Assembly: GCA_033297075.1 (NCBI GenBank)
Contig: MU858054.1
Location: 248,001 to 312,000, forward strand
From: Rhypophila decipiens
Lineage: Eukaryota; Ascomycota; Sordariomycetes; Sordariales; Naviculisporaceae
Length of the DNA stretch: 64,000 nt
Reading direction: 5' to 3'
In this document: positions 42,697 to 53,810 of the stretch, piece by piece
Layout of the letters: each line of letters begins with the position of its first letter
How positions within the stretch are numbered: the stretch's first letter is position 1
Program-made: the position numbers and the translations under genes
Notes under the pieces: model-generated
Databases searched by the model: none
Seen by the model: the letters and a program-made list of their open reading frames with translations, nothing else
Told to the model about the DNA's origin: nothing

Positions 42697-43668
42697 GTGG
42701 GTAGGTAATCTAGGTAGGTACCTACCGTACCGGCCTTGTTGGGTGCCTAGTGAGGAGGAGGGACTGGTACCAACCAGGGTAGCAAGTTAGGGCTCCTCTC
42801 AAGTCTACATTTTATGATGGTTATTTGGTCTCTTTCTTTTTGCTTTTCGCGATTTATTTTTCCTGTGTTTTCTTTTCTTCTTTTCTCTTTTTTTTTTCAC
42901 TCATCAAAAGACGACAAATATGAATGACAGCAAGCAAGCGAGCGAGCGATGAGTTATACGTAGCGTATAAAAGCGGGAGTCCTTAAAGGCTCTATTGTGT
43001 TTGGGTGAGATTCTTGTTATTTCGGTTCATGGGTCTGGATATAATGGTATTGGTCTTTTTTCTTTTCGTCATGACTGGAGATATGAGATGGATGGCATGA
43101 ATACACGGATAAAGCTACTAGTACATGATTGATAGATGAAGGTTTACATATAGGTGGATCGCTCAACAAAAGAGTTTATTGTTTTTTTTCTATTCTATTC
43201 CTCTGCTGCTGAGACACGGAACTGCTGCCGGTAATCGCGTTTCTCTTTGCATTTATTGACATGTAATCACCCCTTTTACCAGTCCTCAAAATCGGGATAC
43301 TGGTAACGCTGTCTCACGGTAACGGGTTCCGCTGCCCATCCCAAAGAGCCAGCGAGATGTTCAATTGTCGGAATTCGTTCGTCTTCAATGGGTCATACCT
43401 CTACATGTAGCTTCCATTGGGAATCCCAAACTACCTACCTACCTATTCTCAACTGGCGATGAAGGAGAAACAGTACAAGACCCTCTGAAAAAAAACACCA
43501 TTGAAACGCCAACTATGATGATATCTGACATATCCTCAATATTCAGAAAGATGGAGAAAAATTCCAAAAATCAAGTGGGTATCATTTTCGCACACAGAAA
43601 ATTCCGCGAGTATACCAACATAGCCCGAATTCACTCAAAATATCTCAAAGAATTGAGAAAACTAACTT
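42697..43668. other. Convergent intergenic region
   Basis: Between the 3' ends of the PhoD-like and RING genes. It begins with a GTAGGTACCTAC palindromic cluster (about 42710-42726) and has a CTACCTACCTA run near 43431. A 126-codon plus-strand frame (43365-43745) overlaps the last RING exon and is not called. Confidence 0.6.
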
Positions 43669-45763
43669 TCAGAAGCCAGGGAACATTCCTCGTCGTATCC
43701 TTTGCCCTGTTATTGTTGTCAAGAAAGAATATCAGCATTCGTTGAGCAATCATAAAAGGTACGTACTACCAGTGAATTCAGTCAATTGTAGTAGTAGGTA
43801 GCACTTACATCTCGTCAACTGTGGTTCCCGATCATCAGGCTGAGAACCAGCAAGCTCAAGCATGCGTCGCCTAGCCAAGTCGGTCGGACTCCCTTCATCA
43901 CCAGACCTTGTTGTATTATTCTCAGGATCAGCCACCGCAACGACTTCTTTCTCAATAGCAGCAAGTGCCGGCGGAGGCGGAGCCGGCGGTCGAATCTGAA
44001 GCTCGGTAGTAGGCGCAGAAGAAGAAGAACTTTTCTCGCCACTGCGTAACAAGCTGTTCCTAAGTGCAATCCTCCATGCTTGAAACCGTCCAGGACTTTC
44101 ACGGGTATTATTATTAGTATTATTATTATCGTCCTCTAGATCCTCCTCGACGACAACACGATCTCTTAGGCGACGAATGGCACGCTCCCGCCGGACCATG
44201 ATGTTTGTTATTGGCGGGCAGTAGCCGCTTGGTAGCATGCAAGCTTTGCACAGCGGACAGAGCGAGCTGACCTGGTTGAGAAACTCGTCGATGCATTCTG
44301 GGTGGAAGATGTGTCCGCAGGGGAGCTCGCGGATCACTGTGAGGCGGTTCCGGTACTGCTGGAGGCAGATGTCGCACATGGGCTGGTAATCTGTTGCGGT
44401 GTGGAACATGGCGCTGGTTGGGCTGGTTGGGGGTCTGTTATTGCTGTTGGGAAAAGTTGAGGTACGAGTGGTGCTAGTAGGGGGGGCAATAATATTGTCT
44501 GTGCCTGCTCCTCTGCTTCCCCTTCTTGTTGGGGTTTCCCCATGATGTTGACGTGGAGAGGTCGGCGGCGGGCTGCTGACACTGACACTGACACTGGGCT
44601 CGTAATGGTAGGTATAGAGGGGGAAACTTTTGATGTGCTCCATCGGCACTGTCAGTCGTTTGATGCCCATCCCTTCTAGGTTGACTTGGCCTGCACGGAC
44701 ACGACGCTTTAGTGAAGCCCGCCGTCGGTTCTGTACGAAATGCATGAGAAGCGACGTTAGAGTTATGACGACGAGAAGGACGCCGATGATGATGAGAGCA
44801 TATACCCAAAGGCTGGGCAGGGCCGAGGGTGTTGATACGTGGATTTCTGTCCAAACGCGAACGAAATCGGTGGGATCGAGGCTGTATAGATCCGAGATGT
44901 TGGGCCCGTGAGGAATGGCCGTCATTGGTCCCGAGTAGAGACTCAGATTGCGCATCATGTGTTGGCCAGCCAGGCCTGACACGGCGTAGACTGGGAAGCG
45001 GCTCTCGTCCATCCATTGCGAACCGTCCTCTATGTCCCACTCTGGGGAGTCTGGAGGAGGGGGGTCGTCATTGGTGTCGACTGTCTGGTAGAAGATGAAT
45101 CCAATCACGGGATCCCTGCGGGCGGCGATCATGTAACTTCTTGAACACTCGGGACTGATCCATGGCGAGAGGGCAACGAGAAAGTAGTTTGTCGGCGGGA
45201 GGTCAGATCTCCGGACAGCATAATCAGGGACATGGGGGGCCGAGTCAATCACACACGGGTCGTCGGCCGGGAGGGTTGGGACGTAGAGAAATCCACTGAT
45301 GGCGCCATTTGTTGTCTTGGCATATCTCGATGTCAGGACGGTGATGTTGTCTATACGAGACGAGTAGGAAAAACGGGACTAAACTCGGTTAATACGATAA
45401 GTAAGGTAGCGATCACAGAATGAGATTATGAGCGTACCGACAAGGCCGTGATGTTTTTGACGATGGTGGTTGGGATAGTGCCCACATTTGTCCAGGCAGG
45501 ATTACTAAACAAGAGACTGTTATTCTGTTGGTTAGTCTTGTATCTTGCTCTGGTGCAGGTTGAACCCTTCCGATGGGCGCGCGCCAGGAAGATACATGGA
45601 GTCTGTGCCTATCCGTAGGATGATGGGAACCGACACTGCTCGAGAGCAAGATGACACTTGTAGAACGACAGAAAGGCAAGGCTGCTAGACAAGACAGCCA
45701 AGAAGAATGAGGACAAGGCAGATAAAGAAAAAGGAGTAACAAACAGAACACTACGGATCTCAT
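43669..45763 (-). CDS. PA-TM-RING (RNF13/Goliath-type) E3 ubiquitin ligase
   Basis: Four exons (minus strand): 45763-45596, 45524-45438, 45378-43809, 43706-43669; 1863 bases, 620 residues. Exons 1-3 all join at codon borders. The last exon restores a typical family ending (RWQRIRRGMFPGF). Parts: signal peptide with a Leu-rich core; lumenal protease-associated-like domain (about 60-260) including FLYVPTLPADDPC and VIGFIFYQT; membrane helix at about 275-300 (VYALIIIGVLLVVITLTSLL); a disordered Ser/Thr/Pro linker; RING-H2 finger at about 420-462 (CDICLQQY, CGHIFHPEC, CPLC); and a Glu/Asn-rich tail. Such proteins sit in endosomal, Golgi or vacuolar membranes and ubiquitinate cargo for ESCRT sorting. 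Exon 1 is the least certain part: it rests on splice consensus (GTATCT, CTAAC, CAG) and phase. Confidence 0.85.
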
Positions 45764-47809
45764 CCACGCCTACTCCGTAAGGTATAAAATGTCAGCACCA
45801 TGTTGTTGTTTAACCCTCTGAATGCCACGGCTTGGCGAAAGCTTGGCGAGCCAAGATTGATCGCCTTCAAGTTGCCTCATCGTGAAGTCACGATTGGGAC
45901 GGGGCTAGCCCCTGGGCAAAGATGGAGAATGGGGACTGGGATGTGCTGGGCTCTTGTTTGGGCTCTGGGCTTTCGCTCTCACTCACTCATCGACATTGTC
46001 AACCATTTCGAGGGGGCAACCTAGGCAACCCTACCTCTTGGAGCCCACAGCATACGGCCCAAACCTAGCGAGAATTGTTGTTGATAAGGGGCGGCTTCAA
46101 GGACGTTGTTGAGGAGGAGAATCACGCTCCAGCTTTGTTGCTTGGTTTTTTTCACTCCTCGAGCCAAGAATAATATCAGAGCCAGAAGGGGAGAATTGCG
46201 GGGAGAGCCGACCGTTCGGGAAAGATGGGGGTCGCTGGTGGATGGGGGCGGCTTCAGGTGCCAAGATTCTTGGCAGACTGACGGTTTTTACGGATACTCT
46301 TGTTATTATATCTTGCTGGGATGTGCCTGATCAAAGAAACACAACAGCTTCCAACGGGCGAACCACGTTGAAACAATGAACAAAAGTTTCCGGACCAAGC
46401 TGATTATCGAACCTGGACCGAAAAGTGTCAAGAGATCTCTGCCGATTACCCGTCGAACCTCTTGTTCATTGGACACTAGGCCCGAGGCAGCCGCAGAGTC
46501 CTACCAAAGACAGGTACATGACAACATGGTGGACGGTATCGATGCCACAATACATACCATGGGTGTACGGGAAGAGACGGAAATGGCGAGATCGCGCAGG
46601 TTTGCAGAATGCCAACTCGGTGCTCACCCTGTAGGTTACCTATACCTACTACAGATCGAGCAGTCATGCCGAGTCGAGTGCCCTGCAGCCGGCAGCGATT
46701 CGCTGTTGGGTCATTGCTCCTTACACTTGGAGACACACACCGCTGTCAGTCCTTGATCTTCACGGTACACTGTGACTGTGTACGTACTGTACATAAATGG
46801 GGCCCTGGTGAACCGCAAGGCAGACATGCCGGAACGACACCCGGGCTGCAGGCTCACCTTCCAGTCCAGGTTGGAACAAAACTGTGACGCTTTTCTTGTG
46901 ATGTTCTGGTCGACGGGAATAACCACTCGCATCAGTCCGCTCAAACTTGATGTGCCAGCCGCTGGAGTTGTACAGGAAACCGACATGTCACTTTTGTGAT
47001 TCCGAAGGCTCTTAAGTGCCTGATCCAATCTCTCTGGCATCTCCTGTGCCGATGAGCCGTTTCTTCCGTCCTGGGAGTTGACTATTGGTGAACCCTACAA
47101 TGACCTCTGTGACTTGAGTTTTGTTATTGGCTGAGAGAAAGGTGAACCCGGCTCAGGTTCTTCGAAAACAAGTTAATTCACACTTCTTACCTCGGTTATT
47201 TTCAATTATGAACTGATCATGTTCTATAATTTGTAGTTGAAAAGTCGGTTTGATATTGTCAAAAAAGATTCAAGGGAAATCTGTATTCGTTCCCAGTCCG
47301 GAGTACCTGGTATCGATAACGCCAAGAATACACATACCGTAATGAACATTCGTCCCAAACCTGGAACCTCCTAAAACAACACTCATCAGTTTCATTCCAC
47401 ATTGGATTTCTATAGGATTTCCCAAGTAGTGATGGCATAAATATTGACAGACTCAATGTCGAAAATACAATGTCGGACCGTGGCGGAGTGGCCTTGGCAG
47501 GCGCATTCGCTGGTCGTTGGTCGTTGCCAGTTGCCTGCAACTTGCCGCCTACAAAAGTGCTTCATTGAATCCGAGGCAGTCGCAATCCACCCGATTTCTT
47601 CTCTCGCTCTCCACAACTAATTTCATATCTGTTGACCCCTCTTTCATGATTGTGATCATGGTGATTTTTCGACATGAGAGTTAACTGACTGTGTCCGTCT
47701 AAAAACAAGCGCCGACTCTCCGCCCCGGCCTTGGATAAGGAAGTGACATCAGGCTCCAGTTCGCCATAAACCAAACAAAACCCAGCCCAGCGCACTCGCA
47801 GCCGGCACC
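45764..47809. other. Divergent intergenic region between RING and DUF726 genes
   Basis: Two kilobases with both promoters. A TACGGATAC motif occurs at 46289-46297. Open frames of 70-126 codons exist on both strands around 45800-47100 but show no domain, signal or codon pattern like the neighbours. No RNA gene is recognised. Confidence 0.5.
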
Positions 47810-50483
47810 ATGGCGCCTCTCGCAACTGAGCCTCGTCAGGTTTGTTACTTCCGTTGTCTCCGAGCAGCCTTGTACAACCCGACAGCTAACTTGGAACAAC
47901 ATACAGATCCTCATTGTCCTCAATCTAGCCAAGCGCAAGGCGCTCTACACTCTCGTGACAGAGATCATCCAGTACATGCGATCTCAGTTGAGACTTGACA
48001 TTCCGCAGAACCCACAGTCAAGCTTCAACAAGGGCGATGTTCCTCTATTCGTCGCTAATACCTCCCGGGACCCATTTGACGATGGCCCAGAAAATGCAGG
48101 ACGAGCTGCCGGGCCGCCAAGGCGAACCATGTCCGCCCCTGTGTCGTCCCCGGAACTCGTCCGCCTACGGAGGGCCGCGCTCGCGCATTTTAACGCCTGG
48201 CAGAAAGATCTGCTCGACCAGCTAAAGGCGCTTGTCGCTCAACAGGATGACGCCGGCGTCGTTGTCGACCGCCGCGAGCGAGCCAACAAGCTAGCCAGAA
48301 AAAGAGCCGAGATCGCCTCACCGGGCGAGAGCCTGATCGACTTCGGCGGCGGCGCTGATCAGGGCAAGCTTGCGGCCGAGACTGATCGCAACCGTGCAGT
48401 GGCTCGACTACAGGAGAGCTATCATCCGGTCCCAACCCGGCTGACAACAATTTCTGTCGAGGACAGAGAAGAGACGCTAAGCTGTATCCTTCTGTTGCTG
48501 TTGTCAACAGGAAAGTACATGGCCGAGTCGAGGACTCTGGCAATCTACCTCACCTCGGCGTTTGGTTTGCCCCTTTCGGTGCTAAACACCGAAGAGGCAG
48601 AGATCGCCAAGTTGCTGATTGAAAAGTCAACTTCCGAGGAGGCCCAACGGCACATGTCCGCCGAAGCCGAGGCGCAGAAACGGAAGCAGGAGAACCAGAC
48701 CAGCAGGATGTGGAAGGTTGGTCTCGGAACTGTGGCGGGGGCAGCGCTCGTGGGTATCACTGGCGGACTTGCCGCACCGGTTGTAGCTGGCGCAATAGGA
48801 GGACTTATGGGCACAGTTGGCCTGGGCGGCCTGGCTAGCTTTATGGGCGTGTTTTGGATGAACGGTGCTCTTGTGGGGGCCTTGTTTGGCGCGTTTGGCG
48901 CAAAGATGACGGGTGAGATGGTTGATCGCTATGCCCGTGAAGTTCGGGACTTCAAGTTCATCCCACTGAAGAATGCTCGCGATGCTGGCCGCAGACGAGA
49001 AGCCAAGGATGCGATGCGTCTTAGGGTTACGATTGGTGTGAATGGCTGGCTTACTGAAGAGAGCGACATCATTGGGCCTTGGAAGTTCCTTGCGGACGAC
49101 TCGGAAGTTTTCGCCCTCCGGTACGAAGTAGACTCTCTGATGGGGCTTGGCCAGTCGTTGAAGGACTTGGTTTCGTCGCGAAGCTGGAACATGGTCAAGG
49201 CGGAGATTCTGAAGCGAACCGTTCTGGCCACACTGTGGAGTGCGCTCTGGCCAGCATATCTGCTCTCTGCTGCTGCCGGGGTGGACAATCCATTCAGTCT
49301 TGCCAGGAACCGATCGGAGAAGGCGGGCGAGATTCTTGCCGACGCAATCATCAACAAAGTCCAGGGCGAACGTCCCGTCACCTTGATCGGGTACTCCCTT
49401 GGCGCGAGAGCCATCTATTCTTGCCTAAAGTCCCTTGCTGCTCGTCAGGCCTTTGGCTTGGTGGACACGGTGGTGTTCATTGGAGCTCCCGTCCCGTCAG
49501 ATAGCCAACACTGGCAGCTCATGCGGAGCGTGGTGTCGGGCAAGATCTACAATGTTTACTCGGAGAATGACTTTCTTCTGGCATTCTTGTATCGGGCAAC
49601 GTCTATTCAGCTGGGCGTTGCAGGTCTACAGCCAATCCAGGGCGTCGAAGGGGTCGAGAACGTCAACCTGAGCAAGGAAGTCCAGGGCCATCTAAGATAC
49701 GCCGGAAACATCGCCAAGATCCTAGATCGTTGTGGGTTCCCTGTCGTCGAGGGTGCTGCGGGACCAATCGAAAAGGAACAAGACACGGGCGTTATAACGA
49801 TGGATGACTTGGACAGCGGGCCCCGGACGGGAACGCTGATCGACTTTGGGGATTTGACTATAGGGGGGGATCCGCCTCCTCCAAGGGGACACGGGAAATT
49901 GGCCGCACAGAAAGTCCTCGCCACACCTTCGGATTTTAGTACCATCTCCGATAGCACCAACAGGCCCAAGGGACAGACACAGACCCAGCCCAAAATGTCA
50001 CCATCGGCAATGCTTTCGGCTGAACACAATGATCCTTTGGGCGGAGGCACCGTCATTAATCGGGAGACTGTTGCCAAGGTGCCGTCGAGACCTGGCCAGC
50101 TATCATCATCTCATACCTGGTCTGCCCCGGTCGTCCCAACCGCCACGTCTCAAGCCAGACAGAAATCTCCAGCATCTCCATCACCTCCGCCCTTTTGGTC
50201 CGCCGCATCCCCAACCACCGTGGACCGCCAGCTAGAGTCACCACCGGCCCCGAGCGCTCCTAGCTCTTCTGGTTTCAGCGGCACAACAAGGAGCATCGCA
50301 TCAGTTCCTGCAGCAGCGGCTTCAGCACCAGTATTAGCTACAGCTCACGATAATGATGACGACGACAGTGACGAAGAGGACTACGGCGGTGGGATCAAAA
50401 TGGTCGATAACGACGAGGATGATTACGAGTATCTCGAGCCGACGCCCCTCGATGATGATGATAATTACCATGCCTGGAAGTAG
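47810..50483 (+). CDS. DUF726 / Mil1-like alpha-beta hydrolase-fold membrane protein
   Basis: Exons 47810-47839 and 47907-50483 give 868 residues; the join reads MAPLATEPRQ/ILIVLNLAKRKALY. A conserved cytosolic N-terminal part is followed by a Gly/Ala-rich hydrophobic block at about 277-345 (GTVAGAALVGITGGLAAPVV, then MNGALVGALFGAFGA) and an alpha/beta-hydrolase part with the nucleophile elbow GYSLG at 505-509 (Ser507) and TVVFIGAPV. This is the DUF726 family (human TMCO4, yeast Yfl034w/Mil1). Yeast Mil1 is a ligand of the AP-1 medium subunit Apm2. Two LIDF motifs at 153-156 and 654-657 resemble clathrin boxes. The tail is Ser/Pro-rich, then acidic. Lipase activity is unproven for the family. 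Confidence 0.92.
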
Positions 50484-50806
50484 TACCTCGGATGTGGAGG
50501 GCACTTTTTGTTTTTCTGTATTTCCCATGATCCGACTAGCTTCTAGGCCAGACTGGCGGCTCTGCGTATCAATAATTCGATAATATAAACGGCATTGCTT
50601 CACCCCTTTCCACGGTTTCAGCATCATAGTAAAGGCGTTGTTTGGAAGACGATGATTTGACAAGCAATGACAGCGGGTAATTTTAACAGAACAGAGATAT
50701 CTAAGAAGACGGCAGAATTCGCACATCTCTCAACACTCTACCAAATTTGGTCCAGATTGTGAAGATGATCATACCAATGAGGAATATATCCATGAAAGGA
50801 AGACCC
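50484..50806. other. Convergent intergenic region
   Basis: About 320 bases between the stop codons of the DUF726 gene and NOC2. Presumptive 3' untranslated sequence of both; nothing else seen. Confidence 0.6.
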
Positions 50807-53176
50807 CTAATCCTCCTCCTCTTCATCTTCCTCCTCCCCCTCCTCATCGCTACCTTCCTCTTCAACCTCATGCTCCATCTCCTCATCAGACTCACCCGCA
50901 AGATCAACATCCTGCTCATCGCTAAACTCCCCTTCATCGTCCTCCCCATCATCCCCACCCCGTCCCTTCAGCTCCTTCTCCTCCATCTTCTTCTGCTCCT
51001 CCTCCTGCCTAGCCTCCTCCATAATCTTGGCCTTCTCGTCCCTCAGTATCCGCTGCGAAACCACAAACGCTCCGATAGGTGTATTCTGCCAATCCACCTC
51101 CCTCAGGAACGCATCAACCTGCTTCCTGTCCTTGGGCGCAAAGTCCACCTTGGCCCTCTTCTCCTCGATAAACTTGGCGTTCATCTCCATCTTTTGCACA
51201 AGAAGCGCGAGGCTGGACGCGAATTTCCCGTTATTGTTGCCCGAGCTCCTTTTTCTGCTGTCCTTCAGCCAGCGCTTCAGCATGATGATGACGGGGAGGG
51301 AAAACTCGGGAAAGGCAATGTTCTTGCTCCAGAGGACAAAGTACTCGGAGAAGAGCTCGACGATTTGTTCGCCCACGCCGTCTTGGTATACCCTTGTGCG
51401 GAGGTACGACTTGGGGGCCTTGTAGGCCACCTCGAAATCGAGCTGCTTCAGGGTTGACGTCTTGGGCGGCTTCTTCATCTCGTTGGAGTTGAGGACTTCG
51501 AGCAGGGCCGAGGCGAGCGGGATGTAGGTGTCTGTTGCGCGGGACAGGCGGAGTAGAGAGCGCATGAGGTGGAAGCGAAGGGGGAAGTAGAGCGAGGTGG
51601 GGATCAGACGCATGGCGCCCAACGTGACCTGGACCAGGGGGTAGATGAGGAGCTTCAGCTGGCTCTCCTTCCCGGCCTCGGCCTCGGCCAGAGGGCTGCA
51701 GTGCTCCGAGAGGACGCGGGACCAAAAGTCGAGCGAGTGCACATATTGCCAGTTATAGATGTTCCGGAAAGCGTCGTTCTTGTTGTTGACGATGCTGTTG
51801 CGGAGGTGGATGGCCAGCTGGCGGATGAAAGTGAAGGCTGTCGTGTAGCCCAGATTTTGGTCTCTACCCCAGAGCGAAGCGGCCGAGTTCTTCATCAAGT
51901 TGATGCCCTTGATTGTGTTGTGGTTGGTGACACGGCTGCCTTGTACGAGTCCCTGGTAGGCCGCCTTGAGGACAGCATCTCGGACTCCCTTGTCGCCAAT
52001 CTCCACGAGACGATCCATGACTATAAAGGCAGTCATTCTGGTCGTGTCAGTGCTGGCCGATTGCGACCAGAATGCGACCACTGTCTTGACCATGTTTTTG
52101 AGCAGCTTTCGGAAGGAAAGAAGATAAGGCAGGAGTGGCTTCAACGAGGAAAGCGTGAGCTTGAGAGTTGAATCGTCCGACAGCGTTCCGAGAAGGTGAA
52201 TGATGGATGTGGCGAAGCTGCGGACAAGCATGGATAGCGTCTTGAACTTCTTCGTTTCGGTATTGACATATGTCTTGTGGGATGCCGACTCTTTGACCGG
52301 CAGGTGGTGATTGAGCACCTTTGGAATTTGGTCGAGCGCAACCTTCAGGATATCATTGAAAGCATCGGGGTTGGTAATGGTGTACTTGGGCTGCGCAGTC
52401 CCGTCGTCTCCCTCGTGGAGATGAGCCGCACATCGGAAAGCTATCACAACTTGACGAGCTGCTCTGAGGGAATGTGTCTCTTCCATCGATGCCTTCCATT
52501 TCGCAATCATGGCCTGGGTAAGCTCATTGTCGACCTCCTCTTGGCCGGCTTTCTTGTCCTTCTTCTGTTTCTTCTTCGGTTGCGCATCTTCGTCGTCGCT
52601 TCCGCTAAGCTCGTCAATCTCGTCAAAGTTTGTATTTTCGTCAAACTCTAGAGCCTCAGGATCATCCTCCTTCAAGAACTTGTAGAATTCTGGGTCATTC
52701 TTGGCGAGCGCCTTCATCGTCTCCTTTGTCATGCCAGTGTCAAATTTCTCCGTATAGTCGACCCCGGCCTCGCTGTCGCTGTCACTGCCATCGGCGCCAT
52801 CATCTGATAATTGAGCGTCGCTGGAGTCTGAAGCATCGTCCTCTTTAGGCTCGACATCAGCGCCCCTCTTCCTCTTGCCCAGCTTTCCAGCAGCCGGTTT
52901 CTTTTGTGTGCCCTTCTGCTCTTTCTCGAGAATCTCAAAACCTCCCTGGAAGAAGTCATCGACGCTCATTTCGCCGGCCTTGGGCCCAATATTCTTGTTC
53001 GGCTTGGTGCCATTGGCGTCGGGGCCCTTGTAGAACTCATTGTCGCCCGCCCGCTTGGCTTTCTTCTTGTTCTGGATCTGCTCTCGTTGCTTGATTTTTG
53101 CCGTGACTTTTCGACGTTCCAAAACACCCTTGAGATGCTTCTTTTCGAATTTCTTCGTCGCTTTGATTCCCGCCAT
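50807..53176 (-). CDS. NOC2: Nucleolar complex protein 2 (ribosome biogenesis)
   Basis: Single exon, 789 residues. The N-terminus is highly basic (MAGIKATKKFEKKHLKGVLERRK) with nucleolar-type Lys/Arg clusters (GKRKRGADVEPK, PKKKQKKDKK) alternating with acidic Ser/Asp runs. The Noc2 core (about 230-680) shows SLRAARQVVIAFRCAAHLHE, VTNHNTIKGINLMKNSA, QLAIHLRNSIVNNKNDAF, NWQYVHSLDFWSRVL and YPLVQVTLGAMRLIPT. The C-terminus is a long Glu/Asp tail. Noc2 pairs with Noc1 or Noc3 on pre-60S particles and drives intranuclear maturation and export of the large subunit. Length and order match the family. The acidic C-terminal tail creates a long leucine-rich antisense frame that is not a gene. It is divergent from VPS28 with 634 bases between starts. 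Confidence 0.96.
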   Translation of the reverse strand: MAGIKATKKFEKKHLKGVLERRKVTAKIKQREQIQNKKKAKRAGDNEFYKGPDANGTKPNKNIGPKAGEMSVDDFFQGGFEILEKEQKGTQKKPAAGKLGKRKRGADVEPKEDDASDSSDAQLSDDGADGSDSDSEAGVDYTEKFDTGMTKETMKALAKNDPEFYKFLKEDDPEALEFDENTNFDEIDELSGSDDEDAQPKKKQKKDKKAGQEEVDNELTQAMIAKWKASMEETHSLRAARQVVIAFRCAAHLHEGDDGTAQPKYTITNPDAFNDILKVALDQIPKVLNHHLPVKESASHKTYVNTETKKFKTLSMLVRSFATSIIHLLGTLSDDSTLKLTLSSLKPLLPYLLSFRKLLKNMVKTVVAFWSQSASTDTTRMTAFIVMDRLVEIGDKGVRDAVLKAAYQGLVQGSRVTNHNTIKGINLMKNSAASLWGRDQNLGYTTAFTFIRQLAIHLRNSIVNNKNDAFRNIYNWQYVHSLDFWSRVLSEHCSPLAEAEAGKESQLKLLIYPLVQVTLGAMRLIPTSLYFPLRFHLMRSLLRLSRATDTYIPLASALLEVLNSNEMKKPPKTSTLKQLDFEVAYKAPKSYLRTRVYQDGVGEQIVELFSEYFVLWSKNIAFPEFSLPVIIMLKRWLKDSRKRSSGNNNGKFASSLALLVQKMEMNAKFIEEKRAKVDFAPKDRKQVDAFLREVDWQNTPIGAFVVSQRILRDEKAKIMEEARQEEEQKKMEEKELKGRGGDDGEDDEGEFSDEQDVDLAGESDEEMEHEVEEEGSDEEGEEEDEEEED

Positions 53177-53810
53177 TTTTGTAGGTTGGCTTGGTTAGTG
53201 ACGGGTGGTGTTGACGGAGCGGTTTCCAGTCTTGAGCCTCGTCGATGAGAGGAAGCGATTCTGGGGCCTGTTACTTGCGCGCCAAACTTTTTTTTCCAAT
53301 GCATCCAACCCACCCCATGTTTGATCTTATCGCAACTCTTATCGTGGTGGGACAGGAAGTTTTAGAGTGGGGCGACTGGTGAATTCGGTAGGCGGTGAAG
53401 AAGGGCTCTTGACATTCTGCCGGGAGTCTCGAAGTGTAAATACACTGTACACTATTGTAAATATGTATTGATGTACCCCGTACCGTTACTTATAAGCTTT
53501 TCCCAGCATTCTGAACAAACAGTGATGTTGCCTTGCTAAGGCTTTAGTAAACCATGCAGCTAGAGAATAAAGTGATTAGAGCTTTAGAACCCTGATATGG
53601 TATTAAATACATAGAATCTCAACGCCTCATTCATACCTACCTGGTTTGTGGTATGTACGTATTGCCCAAGACCGCTCAGCGCACAGTACGGTAATGTCAG
53701 CCGTCCCCACTGCCAGCGCCTGGGAACCTCACTGGACAAGGTTGCGTCACCAACCTACTGAAGACAAGATGAACCTCCCACCTCTTCAACAAGGCAGGTA
53801 GGTTGTCAAG
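53177..53810. promoter_or_regulatory. Divergent promoter region NOC2/VPS28 with a short upstream frame
   Basis: Holds the upstream regions of both genes. Just before VPS28 a complete 10-codon frame (53769-53801, start ATG AAC CTC, stop TAG) ends nine bases before the VPS28 start codon at 53811. If the transcript begins upstream of 53769 it is a candidate upstream open reading frame. Transcript starts cannot be read from sequence. Confidence 0.4.

Noticed and set aside
43365..43745. 126-codon plus-strand frame
   Set aside because: Overlaps the terminal exon of the RING gene on the other strand and is rich in Ile, Lys and Asn as expected of AT-rich non-coding DNA.
50747..51457. 236-codon leucine-rich plus-strand frame that looks like a membrane protein
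   Set aside because: It is the antisense of the Glu/Asp tail of NOC2 (GAG/GAA codons read as CTC/TTC on the other strand); NOC2 is a complete conserved protein.
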